DNA from: Bacilli bacterium
GTDB taxonomy: Bacteria; Bacillota_I; Bacilli_A; RF39; UBA660
Assembly: GCA_016302505.1 (NCBI GenBank)
Contig: JAEDNL010000014.1
Coordinates: 1 to 27,739 of the forward strand
Direction of reading: 5' to 3'
DNA: 27,739 nucleotides
Shown: positions 1 through 8,113 of the stretch, one piece after another
Numbering within the stretch: position 1 is the first letter of the stretch
Layout: every line of letters starts with the position of its first letter
Translations under genes and position numbers: made by a program
The notes under the pieces: model-generated
Databases searched by the model: none
What the model was told of the DNA's origin: nothing
Seen by the model: the letters and a program-made list of their open reading frames with translations, nothing else

Positions 1-42
1 CTGAACACCAAAAGTTGGACAGTTTATAAATAGTTTCTAATT

Positions 43-81
43 AAATGATTGTTACCTTTAATTTACTGGTGACAATCATTT
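43..81. repeat. Inverted repeat inside the IS remnant
   Basis: Arms 43-56 and 68-81 form a 14-bp stem with one mismatch and an 11-base loop. It lies just inside the IS3 end at 2-21, downstream of the orfB-like remnant, and may be the leftover transcription stop of the element. The flanking T-runs are weak. Confidence 0.4.
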
Positions 82-212
82 TAATTACACTTTAATTCAT
101 CATAATTATAATAATATACAGATTTAACTAATCCAGATACTTTTTCTTCATCAGTTTCAAATTTTTTTCTTTGTTACTTTAGGAATAGTTGACTGTCTTC
201 GCTTTCATTCAA

Positions 213-365
213 CTATATTATATTCATATTCTTTATATTTTTAATCCAATTAACCAACATTCCAGAGATTGGTAGTCCTTCATCAATATCAACAGACCAA
301 ATTGATATTCCGAATTTCTTATCATTATATAAATTTATTTTATCTCCATAACTTAATTTACTCAT
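213..365 (-). pseudogene. N-terminal fragment of IS3 orfA-like transposase
   Basis: A 50-codon frame starts MSKLSYGDKINLYNDKK at 365 and ends at TAG 213-215. The opening resembles the helix-turn-helix start of IS3-family orfA proteins (MSKLxxxDKxxIYxxxKxG). The start has a GAGG site seven bases upstream. After about residue 22 the similarity fades and the frame ends early, so it cannot give a working transposase. It lies just inside the inverted repeat at 384-403, where orfA starts in an IS3 element. Confidence 0.5.
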
Positions 366-423
366 ATAAAAACCTCGTTTCTATGTCCAATAAACGGGGT
401 TCATATCAATTACTTAGGATTTT

Positions 424-1887
424 TTATTCTATCTCAGAAATAAATTTAGGTTCACAAGTTATATTTATTTTAAGACTCTTTAATGCTTTTAAATCTCCAT
501 TGTTAACCATATATGTTGAATGAGCTTCACAATATTTCAATTTTTTTAATTTTTCTATAGCTAATTCAACCATAGGATTAGTCGCAGAACATATACTCAA
601 TGCTGTTAATACTTCATTAAGTTGTAATCTTTCACATCCAAGATTTAAATCAGATTTCATTTTCAATATTGGCTCTATAACTTTAGGAGATAATAAGTTT
701 ATATCATCTGGTATTTTTGATAATTCTTTAATAGCATTTAAAACCACACTACTAGATGCTGTTAATAAATCAGTTTGCTTTCCAGTTATAATTTTTTTCT
801 TAAATAATTTTAACGAAACAACTGGTACACCTTCCTTTTCACTTTTTTCAATCGCAGGAGTTATAACATCTAAATAATTTTCATCTATACTAAGTTCATT
901 CATTAATAATTTAATTTTTTTGTAAGCATCTTCATCACTTAAACCAAGTTTATAGTTATTAATTTCACTATAATATCTTCTTACTATTTCTTTTTTAGCA
1001 GCATATGTAATTATTTCATCATCTTTAATACAACTACCTATCATATTAACACCCATATCAGTAGGAGACTTATAAATATCAACACCAACTTTATTTAATA
1101 TGGTTTTAAGAACCGGAAATAGTTCAATATCACGATTATAGTTAACAGCTGTTTCTTGATATGCTTCTAAATGAAATGGATCTATCATATTTACATCTTT
1201 TAAATCAGCAGTAGCAGCTTCATATGCCATATTAACAGGATGTTTTAAAGGCAAATTCCATACTGGAAAAGTTTCAAATTTAGCATAACCTGCATTAACT
1301 CCTCTCTTATTTTCATGATATATTTGAGATAAACATGTAGCAAGTTTACCACTACCAGGACCAGGAGCATTAACAAGTATTAATGGCTTAGTTGTTTCAA
1401 TATATGGATTTGCACCATATCCTTCCTCACTAACAATTGTTTCAACATCAGTAGGATAACCTTTAGTAAATGTATGAATATAAGTCTTAATTCCATTTCT
1501 TTCTAATTTCTTTATAAATTTATCAACGCTAACTTGATTTTTATATAATGTTATAACGACACTATTAACATAAAAGCCAAGCTTTTTAGACATGTTTATA
1601 AGTCTTAATACTTCAACATCATAAGTTATACCATATTCTCCTCTAGTCTTATTTTTTTCAATATCACCAGCATTAATACAAAATATTATTTCAAGTTCAT
1701 CTTTTAATTCCTTAAACATACTTATTTTAGCATCATTTTTGAAACCAGGTAATACTCGCGCTGCATGACTATCATCAAATAATTTACCACCGACTTCTAA
1801 GTATAACTTATCGAATAATTTAAATCTTTCTCTTATTTTCTCACTTTGTATTTTTACATATTTTTTATTATCAAAACCATCTTTCAT
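424..1887 (-). CDS. DUF1846 family protein
   Basis: This 487-residue protein has the usual length and sequence of the DUF1846 family (about 490-500 residues), common in Firmicutes. Family members have been crystallised but the biochemical role is not settled. Recognisable features are the GFDNKKYVKIQSEKIRER start, the LEVGGKLFDDSHAARVLPGF block, and a glycine-rich segment near residues 173-180 (NAPGPGSGK) that resembles a nucleotide-binding loop. No signal peptide or membrane segment is seen, so it is probably cytoplasmic. The start has a GTGAGGTAG ribosome site and a well-formed promoter just upstream. The gene is intact and stops 20 bases before the IS3 remnant. Confidence 0.9.
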   Translation of the reverse strand: MKDGFDNKKYVKIQSEKIRERFKLFDKLYLEVGGKLFDDSHAARVLPGFKNDAKISMFKELKDELEIIFCINAGDIEKNKTRGEYGITYDVEVLRLINMSKKLGFYVNSVVITLYKNQVSVDKFIKKLERNGIKTYIHTFTKGYPTDVETIVSEEGYGANPYIETTKPLILVNAPGPGSGKLATCLSQIYHENKRGVNAGYAKFETFPVWNLPLKHPVNMAYEAATADLKDVNMIDPFHLEAYQETAVNYNRDIELFPVLKTILNKVGVDIYKSPTDMGVNMIGSCIKDDEIITYAAKKEIVRRYYSEINNYKLGLSDEDAYKKIKLLMNELSIDENYLDVITPAIEKSEKEGVPVVSLKLFKKKIITGKQTDLLTASSSVVLNAIKELSKIPDDINLLSPKVIEPILKMKSDLNLGCERLQLNEVLTALSICSATNPMVELAIEKLKKLKYCEAHSTYMVNNGDLKALKSLKINITCEPKFISEIE

Positions 1888-1908
1888 AACTACCTCACTA
1901 TTATAATA

Positions 1909-1937
1909 ATTATACTATTAATAATATAACTAAACAA
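1909..1937 (-). promoter_or_regulatory. Promoter of the DUF1846 gene
   Basis: TTGTTT (1932-1937) and TATAAT (1909-1914) are separated by 17 bases on the minus strand. They lie between the Sel1-repeat gene stop and the DUF1846 start, so this gene can be transcribed on its own. Confidence 0.55.
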
Positions 1938-1947
1938 GCAAACATTT

Positions 1948-3213
1948 TTATTTTTTTAGTTTTTCAAACATACTCATATATTCTTCGTATTTTTCATTAG
2001 ACTTATCAATATTTAATTGATTAAAACCATTTTTATAATAATATGTGGCAAGATTATAATAAGCATAAGGATTTCTTTCTTTTATTGGGCACTCTATTGC
2101 TTTGTTATAATATATAAAGGCTAATTCTAAGTTTCCATTTTTTCTATAATATTCACCAACTTTATTTAACGCCCAACTCTCACACATATCAGCAGATATT
2201 TTATAATATTGTATTGCCTTATCAATATCACCACTGTTTTCATATATTTTACCAAGATTATTAAATGCATACGAATATCCCATCTCACCTGATATCTTAA
2301 AGTATTTAATAGCCTTATCAATAGAAATATTATTATCTGGTGTTTTACCATTTAAATAACAAATACCAAGAGTGTTATATCCAGCAGCACTACCAAAAGA
2401 AATAGATTTATTTAAATATTCCCACATTATATCAAAATTATATTGAACTTTATTAGTTATCATAAGGTTAGCAACCATCCAACATGCTTTTGGTTGATTC
2501 TTTTTCGCAGATGCATAATAATACTCATAAGATTTATCATATTCAGGATATCCATTAATATCACCAGAAAAATATAATGAACCAACTTCACATTGGGCAT
2601 AAGAATTACCTTTTTTAGCAAGTTCAATTAATGAACTATAATACGTTTGACCAAAATATAATTTAATCTTTAAATATTTTTCTAATTCTTTCTTATCAAT
2701 TTCAATACTAATATCTTGCTTATAAATAGGTTGCTTATTTTCACATACTGCATAATAAAGAAATTCAATAAAAGAATCATAATTGTTTTTATTATTTATA
2801 TTGCTAATAAAATTTTGGTTAATATTTTTATCTTTTTTAGCAATCTTAAATAATTCTTCAATTAGTATATTTAATTTATTATCACTATTAATATCATCAA
2901 AATCATATCTAGACACATTATTATTTAATATATTTAGTATAGATGATATAGTATTCATAAAAACATTGTTATCATTAGAATACTTAATATACAATTTTTC
3001 AATATAGTCCCTATACTCTAAACCAATAGCTCTAATACCAATACAATAATTGCTAATGGTAGTGGCATTAACATCATTAATATTGAATAATGTACAAAAT
3101 ATTTCAGTTTGACTAGCACTACTATTATTTGAAACTTTCTTAATCAAATCGATAATATTTCCTAAAGATAAACAATTATCATTTCCATTCATTCTAACAT
3201 AACTTTTTTTCAT
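1948..3213 (-). CDS. Sel1-like repeat (TPR-type) protein
   Basis: This 421-residue protein carries about five Sel1/TPR-like helical repeats between roughly residues 195 and 390. Typical repeat cores are AQCEVGSLYFSG, AGYNTLGICYLNG, YAFNNLGKIYEN and WALNKVGEYYRK. The N-terminal part (about 15-75) contains SASQTEIFCTLFNIND, then NYCIGIRAIGLEYRDYI. I recognise this arrangement as recurring in Firmicute Sel1 proteins but cannot name the domain. No signal peptide or membrane helix is seen, so it is likely a cytoplasmic scaffold or sensor. Its partner is unknown. The start has no evident ribosome site; a TATAAT lies exactly six bases before the ATG, which suggests a leaderless transcript. Confidence 0.8.
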   Translation of the reverse strand: MKKSYVRMNGNDNCLSLGNIIDLIKKVSNNSSASQTEIFCTLFNINDVNATTISNYCIGIRAIGLEYRDYIEKLYIKYSNDNNVFMNTISSILNILNNNVSRYDFDDINSDNKLNILIEELFKIAKKDKNINQNFISNINNKNNYDSFIEFLYYAVCENKQPIYKQDISIEIDKKELEKYLKIKLYFGQTYYSSLIELAKKGNSYAQCEVGSLYFSGDINGYPEYDKSYEYYYASAKKNQPKACWMVANLMITNKVQYNFDIMWEYLNKSISFGSAAGYNTLGICYLNGKTPDNNISIDKAIKYFKISGEMGYSYAFNNLGKIYENSGDIDKAIQYYKISADMCESWALNKVGEYYRKNGNLELAFIYYNKAIECPIKERNPYAYYNLATYYYKNGFNQLNIDKSNEKYEEYMSMFEKLKK

Positions 3214-3219
3214 ATTTTC

Positions 3220-3225
3220 ATTATA
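3220..3225 (-). promoter_or_regulatory. -10 box directly before the Sel1 gene start (leaderless candidate)
   Basis: On the minus strand TATAAT is followed by six bases and then ATG (3213), with no Shine-Dalgarno sequence. The expected transcription start falls on the initiation codon itself. No convincing -35 was identified. Confidence 0.4.
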
Positions 3226-3242
3226 CTAAATAAAATATAAAT

Positions 3243-3263
3243 AAAAAAGAGGCAAAGCCCCTT
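3243..3263 (-). terminator. Terminator of the ABC-2 exporter operon
   Basis: On the minus strand a 7-bp stem (arms 3257-3263 and 3247-3253, one G-U pair, loop TTT) is followed by a T-run. It overlaps the stop codon of the last permease gene. Confidence 0.7.
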
Positions 3264-4038
3264 ATCCACCAGCACTAGTATATTTTTTAAGACCAAACTT
3301 AAATGATAAAAGTGATGGGATTACATATAATAAAACAATTATTGGACTAAAACAATATAGTATATTTTCACTTTTTCCAAGTAAATATAACAAAGGATAA
3401 TAATTAACATAACCATAAGGTATTATAAATGTAAAAAACAGTACTACTCCTTTTTTAAATACACCTATTGGATATTGTGCTATATGTTTACCACCATCAG
3501 TGAACAAATTCTTGATTTCTAGTGATTGTACTGTAATAAAACAGTATGAAGCCATAAGTAAGAAAATAGAGAAAAATACTATAATTGAGCTAATAAGCAT
3601 CAAAATAAGACAAATAACTTTCAAAAATGTAAAATTAATATTAAGATGTAATAAGGATATTATCATTATCACTAATGATTGAAAAATTCTTGATATTTTA
3701 ACAAAATCTGCTTTAGAACATAATACCTGCAATAATATATTTTTAGGTCTTAATAACAATCTATCTAAACTACCGTCTATTATTAATGTTTCAAAAGTAT
3801 CAACGCCTCTTGCAAAAAATTCATTCATTGAATATCCAAACTGTATTATAGAAAATGTTAATAATACTTCATAAAGAGTAAAACCTTTAATATTATTAAA
3901 CTTTGTAAATAAAGCTATAATTATAAAATAATACGTAAAAACAACTAAAAACTGTGAAATAAAACCTAATATAAATGATACTTTATACTCAAGTGTGCTT
4001 TTTAAATGCATCTTTAACGATTCAATATATAATTTCAT
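3262..4038 (-). CDS. ABC-2 type transporter permease (COG3694-like)
   Basis: This 258-residue integral membrane protein has about six hydrophobic segments. It resembles the COG3694 permeases that always pair with a COG4587 permease and a COG4586 ATPase. Diagnostic stretches are the N-terminal amphipathic run followed by EYKVSFILGFISQF and the cytoplasmic motif DGSLDRLLLRPKN, which is typical of this group. It is the last gene of a three-gene operon; its ATG overlaps the previous stop by one base (TAATG), so translation is coupled. The substrate is unknown. Related systems are annotated as uncharacterised or multidrug exporters. Confidence 0.85.
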   Translation of the reverse strand: MKLYIESLKMHLKSTLEYKVSFILGFISQFLVVFTYYFIIIALFTKFNNIKGFTLYEVLLTFSIIQFGYSMNEFFARGVDTFETLIIDGSLDRLLLRPKNILLQVLCSKADFVKISRIFQSLVIMIISLLHLNINFTFLKVICLILMLISSIIVFFSIFLLMASYCFITVQSLEIKNLFTDGGKHIAQYPIGVFKKGVVLFFTFIIPYGYVNYYPLLYLLGKSENILYCFSPIIVLLYVIPSLLSFKFGLKKYTSAGG

Positions 4039-4841
4039 TATCCACCTTGAACACTTGCTTTTTTAAGTGCCTTTCTAGATAATAAATATCCAAATATTAT
4101 AATAACTATAGTCCATACTACACCACCTAATAAAACAGAAAAAGAATCATTTAATGATATATTTCCTGAATATATTCTAAATGGAAGATCACAAATATAT
4201 TGAAAAGGTAATAATTTAGCTATAAACTGCAATGTCTTAGGAAAAAAAACTATCGGAACAGTCCCACCAGAAAATATTTCTCCAAAAACCATCAAAATTG
4301 ATATTACACCTTTTTCATCTAATGTATAAATAGTTATTATATGATAAAGCATAGTAATAGATGTTACCAAAACACTTGAAATAAATAACGATATTATAAA
4401 AACTATTAATGTTATAAAAGTAGGAGGCAAAGTCATATTATATGGACTAGGTAATAAAAATGCTATTAATATTACTGGTAGAAATCTCAATGCAACATTA
4501 GCAATTCTACTTGCATACATAGAAAAATACCACTTAAAATAAAAATTAATAGGTCTACATAATTCGTATGCAATATTACCATTTTTAATCATAGATAAAA
4601 ATTCTTTATCTTTTAACCATATATATACTAAAGAAAAGAAAGCTTGATTTAACCATAAATAATTAATTAGATGATTTACTTCCATTGGATAATTAGTATC
4701 ATTAGATTCATAAAATGTAAGATAAACCATAATAAATACAAACCCAAAAAATAATTGAGTAGATATACCTGCTAAGGCAGCAGCCTTATATTGTAAAGCA
4801 CTAATTAATTTTATTTTAAATAAAGATATATATGATTTCAA
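4038..4841 (-). CDS. ABC-2 type transporter permease (COG4587-like)
   Basis: This 267-residue protein has about six membrane segments and the hallmark KNGNIAYELCRPINFYFKWY, matching COG4587-type permeases. It is predicted to form a heterodimeric channel with the following permease, powered by the ATPase encoded upstream. The start is a TTG at 4841 that overlaps the ATPase stop as TTGA; AAGGA lies about 11 bases upstream. No other plausible start exists nearby, so coupling to the ATPase gene is likely. Intact. Confidence 0.85.
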   Translation of the reverse strand: MKSYISLFKIKLISALQYKAAALAGISTQLFFGFVFIMVYLTFYESNDTNYPMEVNHLINYLWLNQAFFSLVYIWLKDKEFLSMIKNGNIAYELCRPINFYFKWYFSMYASRIANVALRFLPVILIAFLLPSPYNMTLPPTFITLIVFIISLFISSVLVTSITMLYHIITIYTLDEKGVISILMVFGEIFSGGTVPIVFFPKTLQFIAKLLPFQYICDLPFRIYSGNISLNDSFSVLLGGVVWTIVIIIFGYLLSRKALKKASVQGG

Positions 4842-5821
4842 ATTTCAAATTCCTTATATAATTTAACAATAATATTATCAATGCTTTCACTATCTACTTG
4901 AATATCAATAATATTTAATTTAGAAGATAAATAGTTTAATAAATCAGAAACAGTTAATTTATTAATATCAATTATAAATGTATAAAAATTATCTTCCCTT
5001 TCATTTGATATTATTCCATTTTTTCTAAAAGTTTTAACATTATCTTTAGAGTAAACTGTTACTCTTTTAATATGACCATATTTATTCTTCAACTTATTTA
5101 AAGAGCCATCATATAATATTTGTCCTTTACCAATCAAAATTATTCTTTTAGCAAGAGCCTCAATATCATTCATATCATGAGTTGTCAAAATTACTGTTGT
5201 TTTTTTCTCATAATTTAATTTCTTTATAAAATCTCTAACTATTTCTTTAGATACAGCATCTAACCCAATAGTGGGTTCATCTAAAAACAATATGGATGGA
5301 TTATGAATTAATGAGGCAGCAATTTCACAGCGCATCCTTTGACCTAAACTAAGTTGCCTAACAGGTATTTGAATTATTTCTTCTATATTTAGAAGTTTAA
5401 CAAGTTCTGCTTTAGTTTTTTGATACTCATCATCTTTAAGATTATATATATCTTTTAATAAATCAAAAGTATCCTCAGCTGGTATATCCCACCATAATTG
5501 ACTTCTTTGTCCGAATACTACTCCAATATTAGAAACATATTTTTCTCTATCTTTCCATGGTGTTAAACCATTAATTTTACATTCTCCACTATCAGGAAGT
5601 AATATTCCACTTAATATTTTAATGGTAGTACTTTTACCAGCACCATTAGGTCCAATGTAACCAACAATTTCACCTTTTTCAATTTGAAATGATATATCTT
5701 TTACGGCTTCAATATAGATATAATTTCTTTTGAAAAATGATTTTAAAGTCTCCTTAAGACCACTTCTTCTTTTGGCAACTTTAAAAGTTTTACTTATGTG
5801 CTTAACATTGATGAATGACAT
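4838..5821 (-). CDS. ABC transporter ATP-binding protein (COG4586-like)
   Basis: This 327-residue ATPase has Walker A GPNGAGKST at about 57-65, a Q-loop near GQRSQLWWD (104-112), signature LSLGQ (158-162) and Walker B LFLDEP (178-183). The WWDIP segment after the Q-loop is characteristic of COG4586. The C-terminal about 90 residues are the extra domain usual for ATPases of ABC-2 exporters. I chose the ATG at 5821 because it follows a strong AGGAGTG site; an upstream in-frame ATG at 5860 lies within the leader terminator and would give a non-homologous 13-residue extension. It is the first gene of the exporter operon. Confidence 0.9.
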   Translation of the reverse strand: MSFINVKHISKTFKVAKRRSGLKETLKSFFKRNYIYIEAVKDISFQIEKGEIVGYIGPNGAGKSTTIKILSGILLPDSGECKINGLTPWKDREKYVSNIGVVFGQRSQLWWDIPAEDTFDLLKDIYNLKDDEYQKTKAELVKLLNIEEIIQIPVRQLSLGQRMRCEIAASLIHNPSILFLDEPTIGLDAVSKEIVRDFIKKLNYEKKTTVILTTHDMNDIEALAKRIILIGKGQILYDGSLNKLKNKYGHIKRVTVYSKDNVKTFRKNGIISNEREDNFYTFIIDINKLTVSDLLNYLSSKLNIIDIQVDSESIDNIIVKLYKEFEI

Positions 5822-5846
5822 TTTATTTTTCACTCCTTTCCTATAC

Positions 5847-5874
5847 AAAAAAACACACATTTTTATTAATGTGT
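5847..5874 (-). terminator. Leader terminator (possible attenuator) before the ABC-2 operon
   Basis: On the minus strand a perfect 7-bp stem (5868-5874 with 5855-5861, loop of 6) is followed by G and seven Ts. It lies downstream of the operon promoter at 5934-5962 and just before the ribosome site of the ATPase gene. The fbp gene already has its own terminator further upstream, so this one is placed to regulate the exporter. Upstream ATGTG on the same RNA could pair with CACAT of the 5' arm as an alternative structure. Confidence 0.5.
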
Positions 5875-5933
5875 AAAATAATGAGTAAATTAAGCCACAT
5901 AAAAACGCGTGTAAATTTGTAAATGTCGATATG

Positions 5934-5962
5934 AATATATCATATAATTTTTAATAAATCAA
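5934..5962 (-). promoter_or_regulatory. Promoter of the ABC-2 exporter operon
   Basis: On the minus strand TTGATT (5957-5962) and TATATT (5934-5939) are separated by 17 bases, with TGA before the -10 (extended -10). Expected start near 5927 gives a leader of about 106 bases. Confidence 0.65.
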
Positions 5963-5963
5963 T

Positions 5964-5993
5964 AAAAAAGTGCAAATAATTATAATTTACACT
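5964..5993 (-). terminator. Terminator of the fbp gene
   Basis: On the minus strand a 9-bp stem with one G-U pair (5985-5993 with 5969-5977, loop of 7) is followed by six Ts. It overlaps the stop codon of the bisphosphatase gene. Confidence 0.7.
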
Positions 5994-7983
5994 ATTTTTC
6001 AAATTTTATGTATTTATATTCATTATTTTCTTTAATAATACCAGTTTCATACGCATGAATTAATAATTTAAGAAAAAATATTTCTCTTTTTAATTCACGT
6101 CCTTTATCAATATCAGCAATAGTTATTCTATTTCTTACAGATTCTTTAATCTCAATAGTAGAATTTATATCAGTATTGTTAATTATTGCATCTTTTAAAC
6201 TAGTAAATGGTTCATGTGCTACAATTCTCATTCCAGTTGACCCAGATATAAGAGTATATCCAGCTATACCAGTTGTTTTCTGATATGCTTTGCTAAATCC
6301 ACCATCAATTACTATTAACTTACTATTTGCCTTTAATGGATTCTCACCATTTATTTTCTCAACCGGAATGTGACCATTTATAATATGAGCATTTTTAGTA
6401 TCAGTAATACCAAAATCTCTCATTATATTTTCAATTATACTACTATCCTCTTGATAACTATAATAATAATTTCTTTTTTCTTTATGAGAAGATTTATCTT
6501 TAATTAATACCCTCTCCATATTAGTCATTTTATCTTTTCCAAAAAAAGGTGAATCAGGTCCAGTCCATAAATACCACATAAGGTCTAGTTCATCTTTAGA
6601 ATTTTTCCCCTTATTGTAATATAAATATCTAACTCTATTATCTAAATAATCAAAAAGTTCTTTTCCTTTTAAATTCCCTTCAACAAAAGACACCTCCTTA
6701 AGAGTTCCATTTTCATTCAAAGGAACCAAAGCATGATACATTAAATTATTATTTTCAATTTTATACATAGAACCTTTAGTAAAAAATAAATCAATATGTC
6801 TTTTTAACGCCTCACTATTCATAAAAGATATAACCAAATCTTTTATAATTTTTTCTTCCTCACTAGTTAATTTATATGGATCATTTCTATCAATTGTAGG
6901 AAAATCAATATCTTCTAAATGATAAACTTTACCATCTATATTAATACTCTCATTTTCATAATCTATTTTATCTAAAAGTCTTCTATGTCCCATCTTATAT
7001 TCCGGATGATTTAATGCAAATTGACCTTCTAATTTATACATTATAATAGATATTGCTTTATGTATTTTAGCCACCTGTCTTATATCATAATTTTCAATAT
7101 AATCATCCTCTGTTGTTTTTCTAGGTCTCCAAACTAATGCATTTTTATATGTGTTTTCTGCAAAGTTAGCAAGAGGTCTTAAATTTATTCCATAAGCATT
7201 CTCAAGTATGTCTAAATTATTATATTTAACACTATTGGTAATAACACCCGCTACTGATAAATCATTTCCAAGACTTGCACCCATCCATAATATATCATGA
7301 TTTCCCCATTGAATATCAACATTAGGATTTTCACCTAACATATCCATTATTTTGTGTGGTTCAGGTCCTCTATCGTATATATCACCAATTATATGAAATT
7401 CATTAACTGCAAGCTGTTTTATTAATGTACATAATGCCTTAATTAAATCTTTTGCTGACCCAAGATTAATAACAGATGCTATAATCATTTTATAATATTC
7501 ATCTTTATTTTCTTGCTCAACTTTATTATTAAGTAGTTCATCTATAGTATAACTTAAACTAGATTTATATGTTTTTCTTACTTTACTTCTAGTGTATCTA
7601 GATGATATTTTTTTAGCAACTTCAATTATTCTTAATATATTTGTTTCATACCATGAGTATTTATCCGAAATATTTTCTAACTCGAGTTTCATCTTCTCCT
7701 CAGGATAATATATCAATGTTGCAAGTTTATCCTGTTCACTTTCAGATAATTCTCCATCAAATATTTGCTTAATTCTATATCTTATTCCTCCAGATGCATT
7801 ATTCATAATATGACAAAAAGCATCTGCTTGACCATGAATATCGCTCATAAAATGTTCAATATTACGAGGCAATGCTAATATTGAATTAAGATTAATTATT
7901 TCAGCAATAGCTTCATCTTTAGTTGTAAATCTCTTTGATAACTCTCTTAAATATTCCAAACAAAAATCAATTTCTTTTTCCAT
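5992..7983 (-). CDS. fbp: Fructose-1,6-bisphosphatase class III
   Basis: This 663-residue protein matches the class III fructose-1,6-bisphosphatase of Firmicutes (B. subtilis Fbp is about 670 residues). It removes the 1-phosphate of fructose-1,6-bisphosphate in gluconeogenesis, in the cytoplasm. The metallophosphatase signature is visible: MSDIHGQ (D48, H50), GDIYDRGPEPHKIMD, and QWGNHDILWMGA; FINGHIPV-type sequence is present as INGHIPVEK near the C-terminal third. The ATG at 7983 is chosen because it follows AAGGAGTGGGTT; an earlier in-frame start at 8037 would fall inside the promoter. It is a single-gene unit with its own terminator, divergent from the symporter gene. Confidence 0.95.
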   Translation of the reverse strand: MEKEIDFCLEYLRELSKRFTTKDEAIAEIINLNSILALPRNIEHFMSDIHGQADAFCHIMNNASGGIRYRIKQIFDGELSESEQDKLATLIYYPEEKMKLELENISDKYSWYETNILRIIEVAKKISSRYTRSKVRKTYKSSLSYTIDELLNNKVEQENKDEYYKMIIASVINLGSAKDLIKALCTLIKQLAVNEFHIIGDIYDRGPEPHKIMDMLGENPNVDIQWGNHDILWMGASLGNDLSVAGVITNSVKYNNLDILENAYGINLRPLANFAENTYKNALVWRPRKTTEDDYIENYDIRQVAKIHKAISIIMYKLEGQFALNHPEYKMGHRRLLDKIDYENESINIDGKVYHLEDIDFPTIDRNDPYKLTSEEEKIIKDLVISFMNSEALKRHIDLFFTKGSMYKIENNNLMYHALVPLNENGTLKEVSFVEGNLKGKELFDYLDNRVRYLYYNKGKNSKDELDLMWYLWTGPDSPFFGKDKMTNMERVLIKDKSSHKEKRNYYYSYQEDSSIIENIMRDFGITDTKNAHIINGHIPVEKINGENPLKANSKLIVIDGGFSKAYQKTTGIAGYTLISGSTGMRIVAHEPFTSLKDAIINNTDINSTIEIKESVRNRITIADIDKGRELKREIFFLKLLIHAYETGIIKENNEYKYIKFEK

Positions 7984-8007
7984 AACCCACTCCTTAAATT
8001 TGATTAT

Positions 8008-8036
8008 AGAATACCATAAATAATTTGTATTGTCCA
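8008..8036 (-). promoter_or_regulatory. Promoter of fbp
   Basis: On the minus strand TGGACA (8031-8036), a 17-base spacer, and TATTCT (8008-8013) preceded by TGG, forming an extended -10. Confidence 0.6.
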
Positions 8037-8078
8037 ATTGTGGATATGTGTGGAATAATAAACATGTACTTTTACTCT

Positions 8079-8084
8079 TATAAT
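8079..8084 (+). promoter_or_regulatory. -10 box of the symporter gene
   Basis: TATAAT on the plus strand, 29 bases before the ATG at 8114. The matching -35 is weak. Together with the fbp promoter it forms a compact divergent control region. Confidence 0.4.
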
Positions 8085-8113
8085 ATTATATACTTTTATT
8101 AGGAGGAATAAAG

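Larger units (their letters stand above)
2..403 (-). mobile_element. Internally deleted IS3-family insertion sequence remnant
   Basis: The stretch is bounded by imperfect inverted repeats at 2-21 and 384-403, both reading TGAAC-CC-----TTGGACA inward (14 of 20 positions match), which is the TG...CA style of IS3-family ends. Inside, on the minus strand, is the start of an orfA-like reading frame at 365 with a GAGG ribosome site. Around 85-165 minus-strand codons (KKFETDEEKV then VKSVYYYNYDELKCN) resemble the C-terminal YIxYYN segment of IS3 orfB. The catalytic middle is missing, so this looks like a non-autonomous deletion derivative. No target duplication can be checked because the left end is the window edge. 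It sits 20 bases past the stop codon of the DUF1846 gene. Confidence 0.6.

Noticed and set aside
186..215. Short inverted repeat TAGTTGA/TCAACTA
   Set aside because: Only seven base pairs with a 16-base loop and no T-run; chance occurrence is likely in such AT-rich DNA.
5819..5860. Longer N-terminus of the ABC-2 ATPase starting at 5860
   Set aside because: It would start within the leader terminator and lacks a ribosome site, while the ATG at 5821 follows AGGAGTG.
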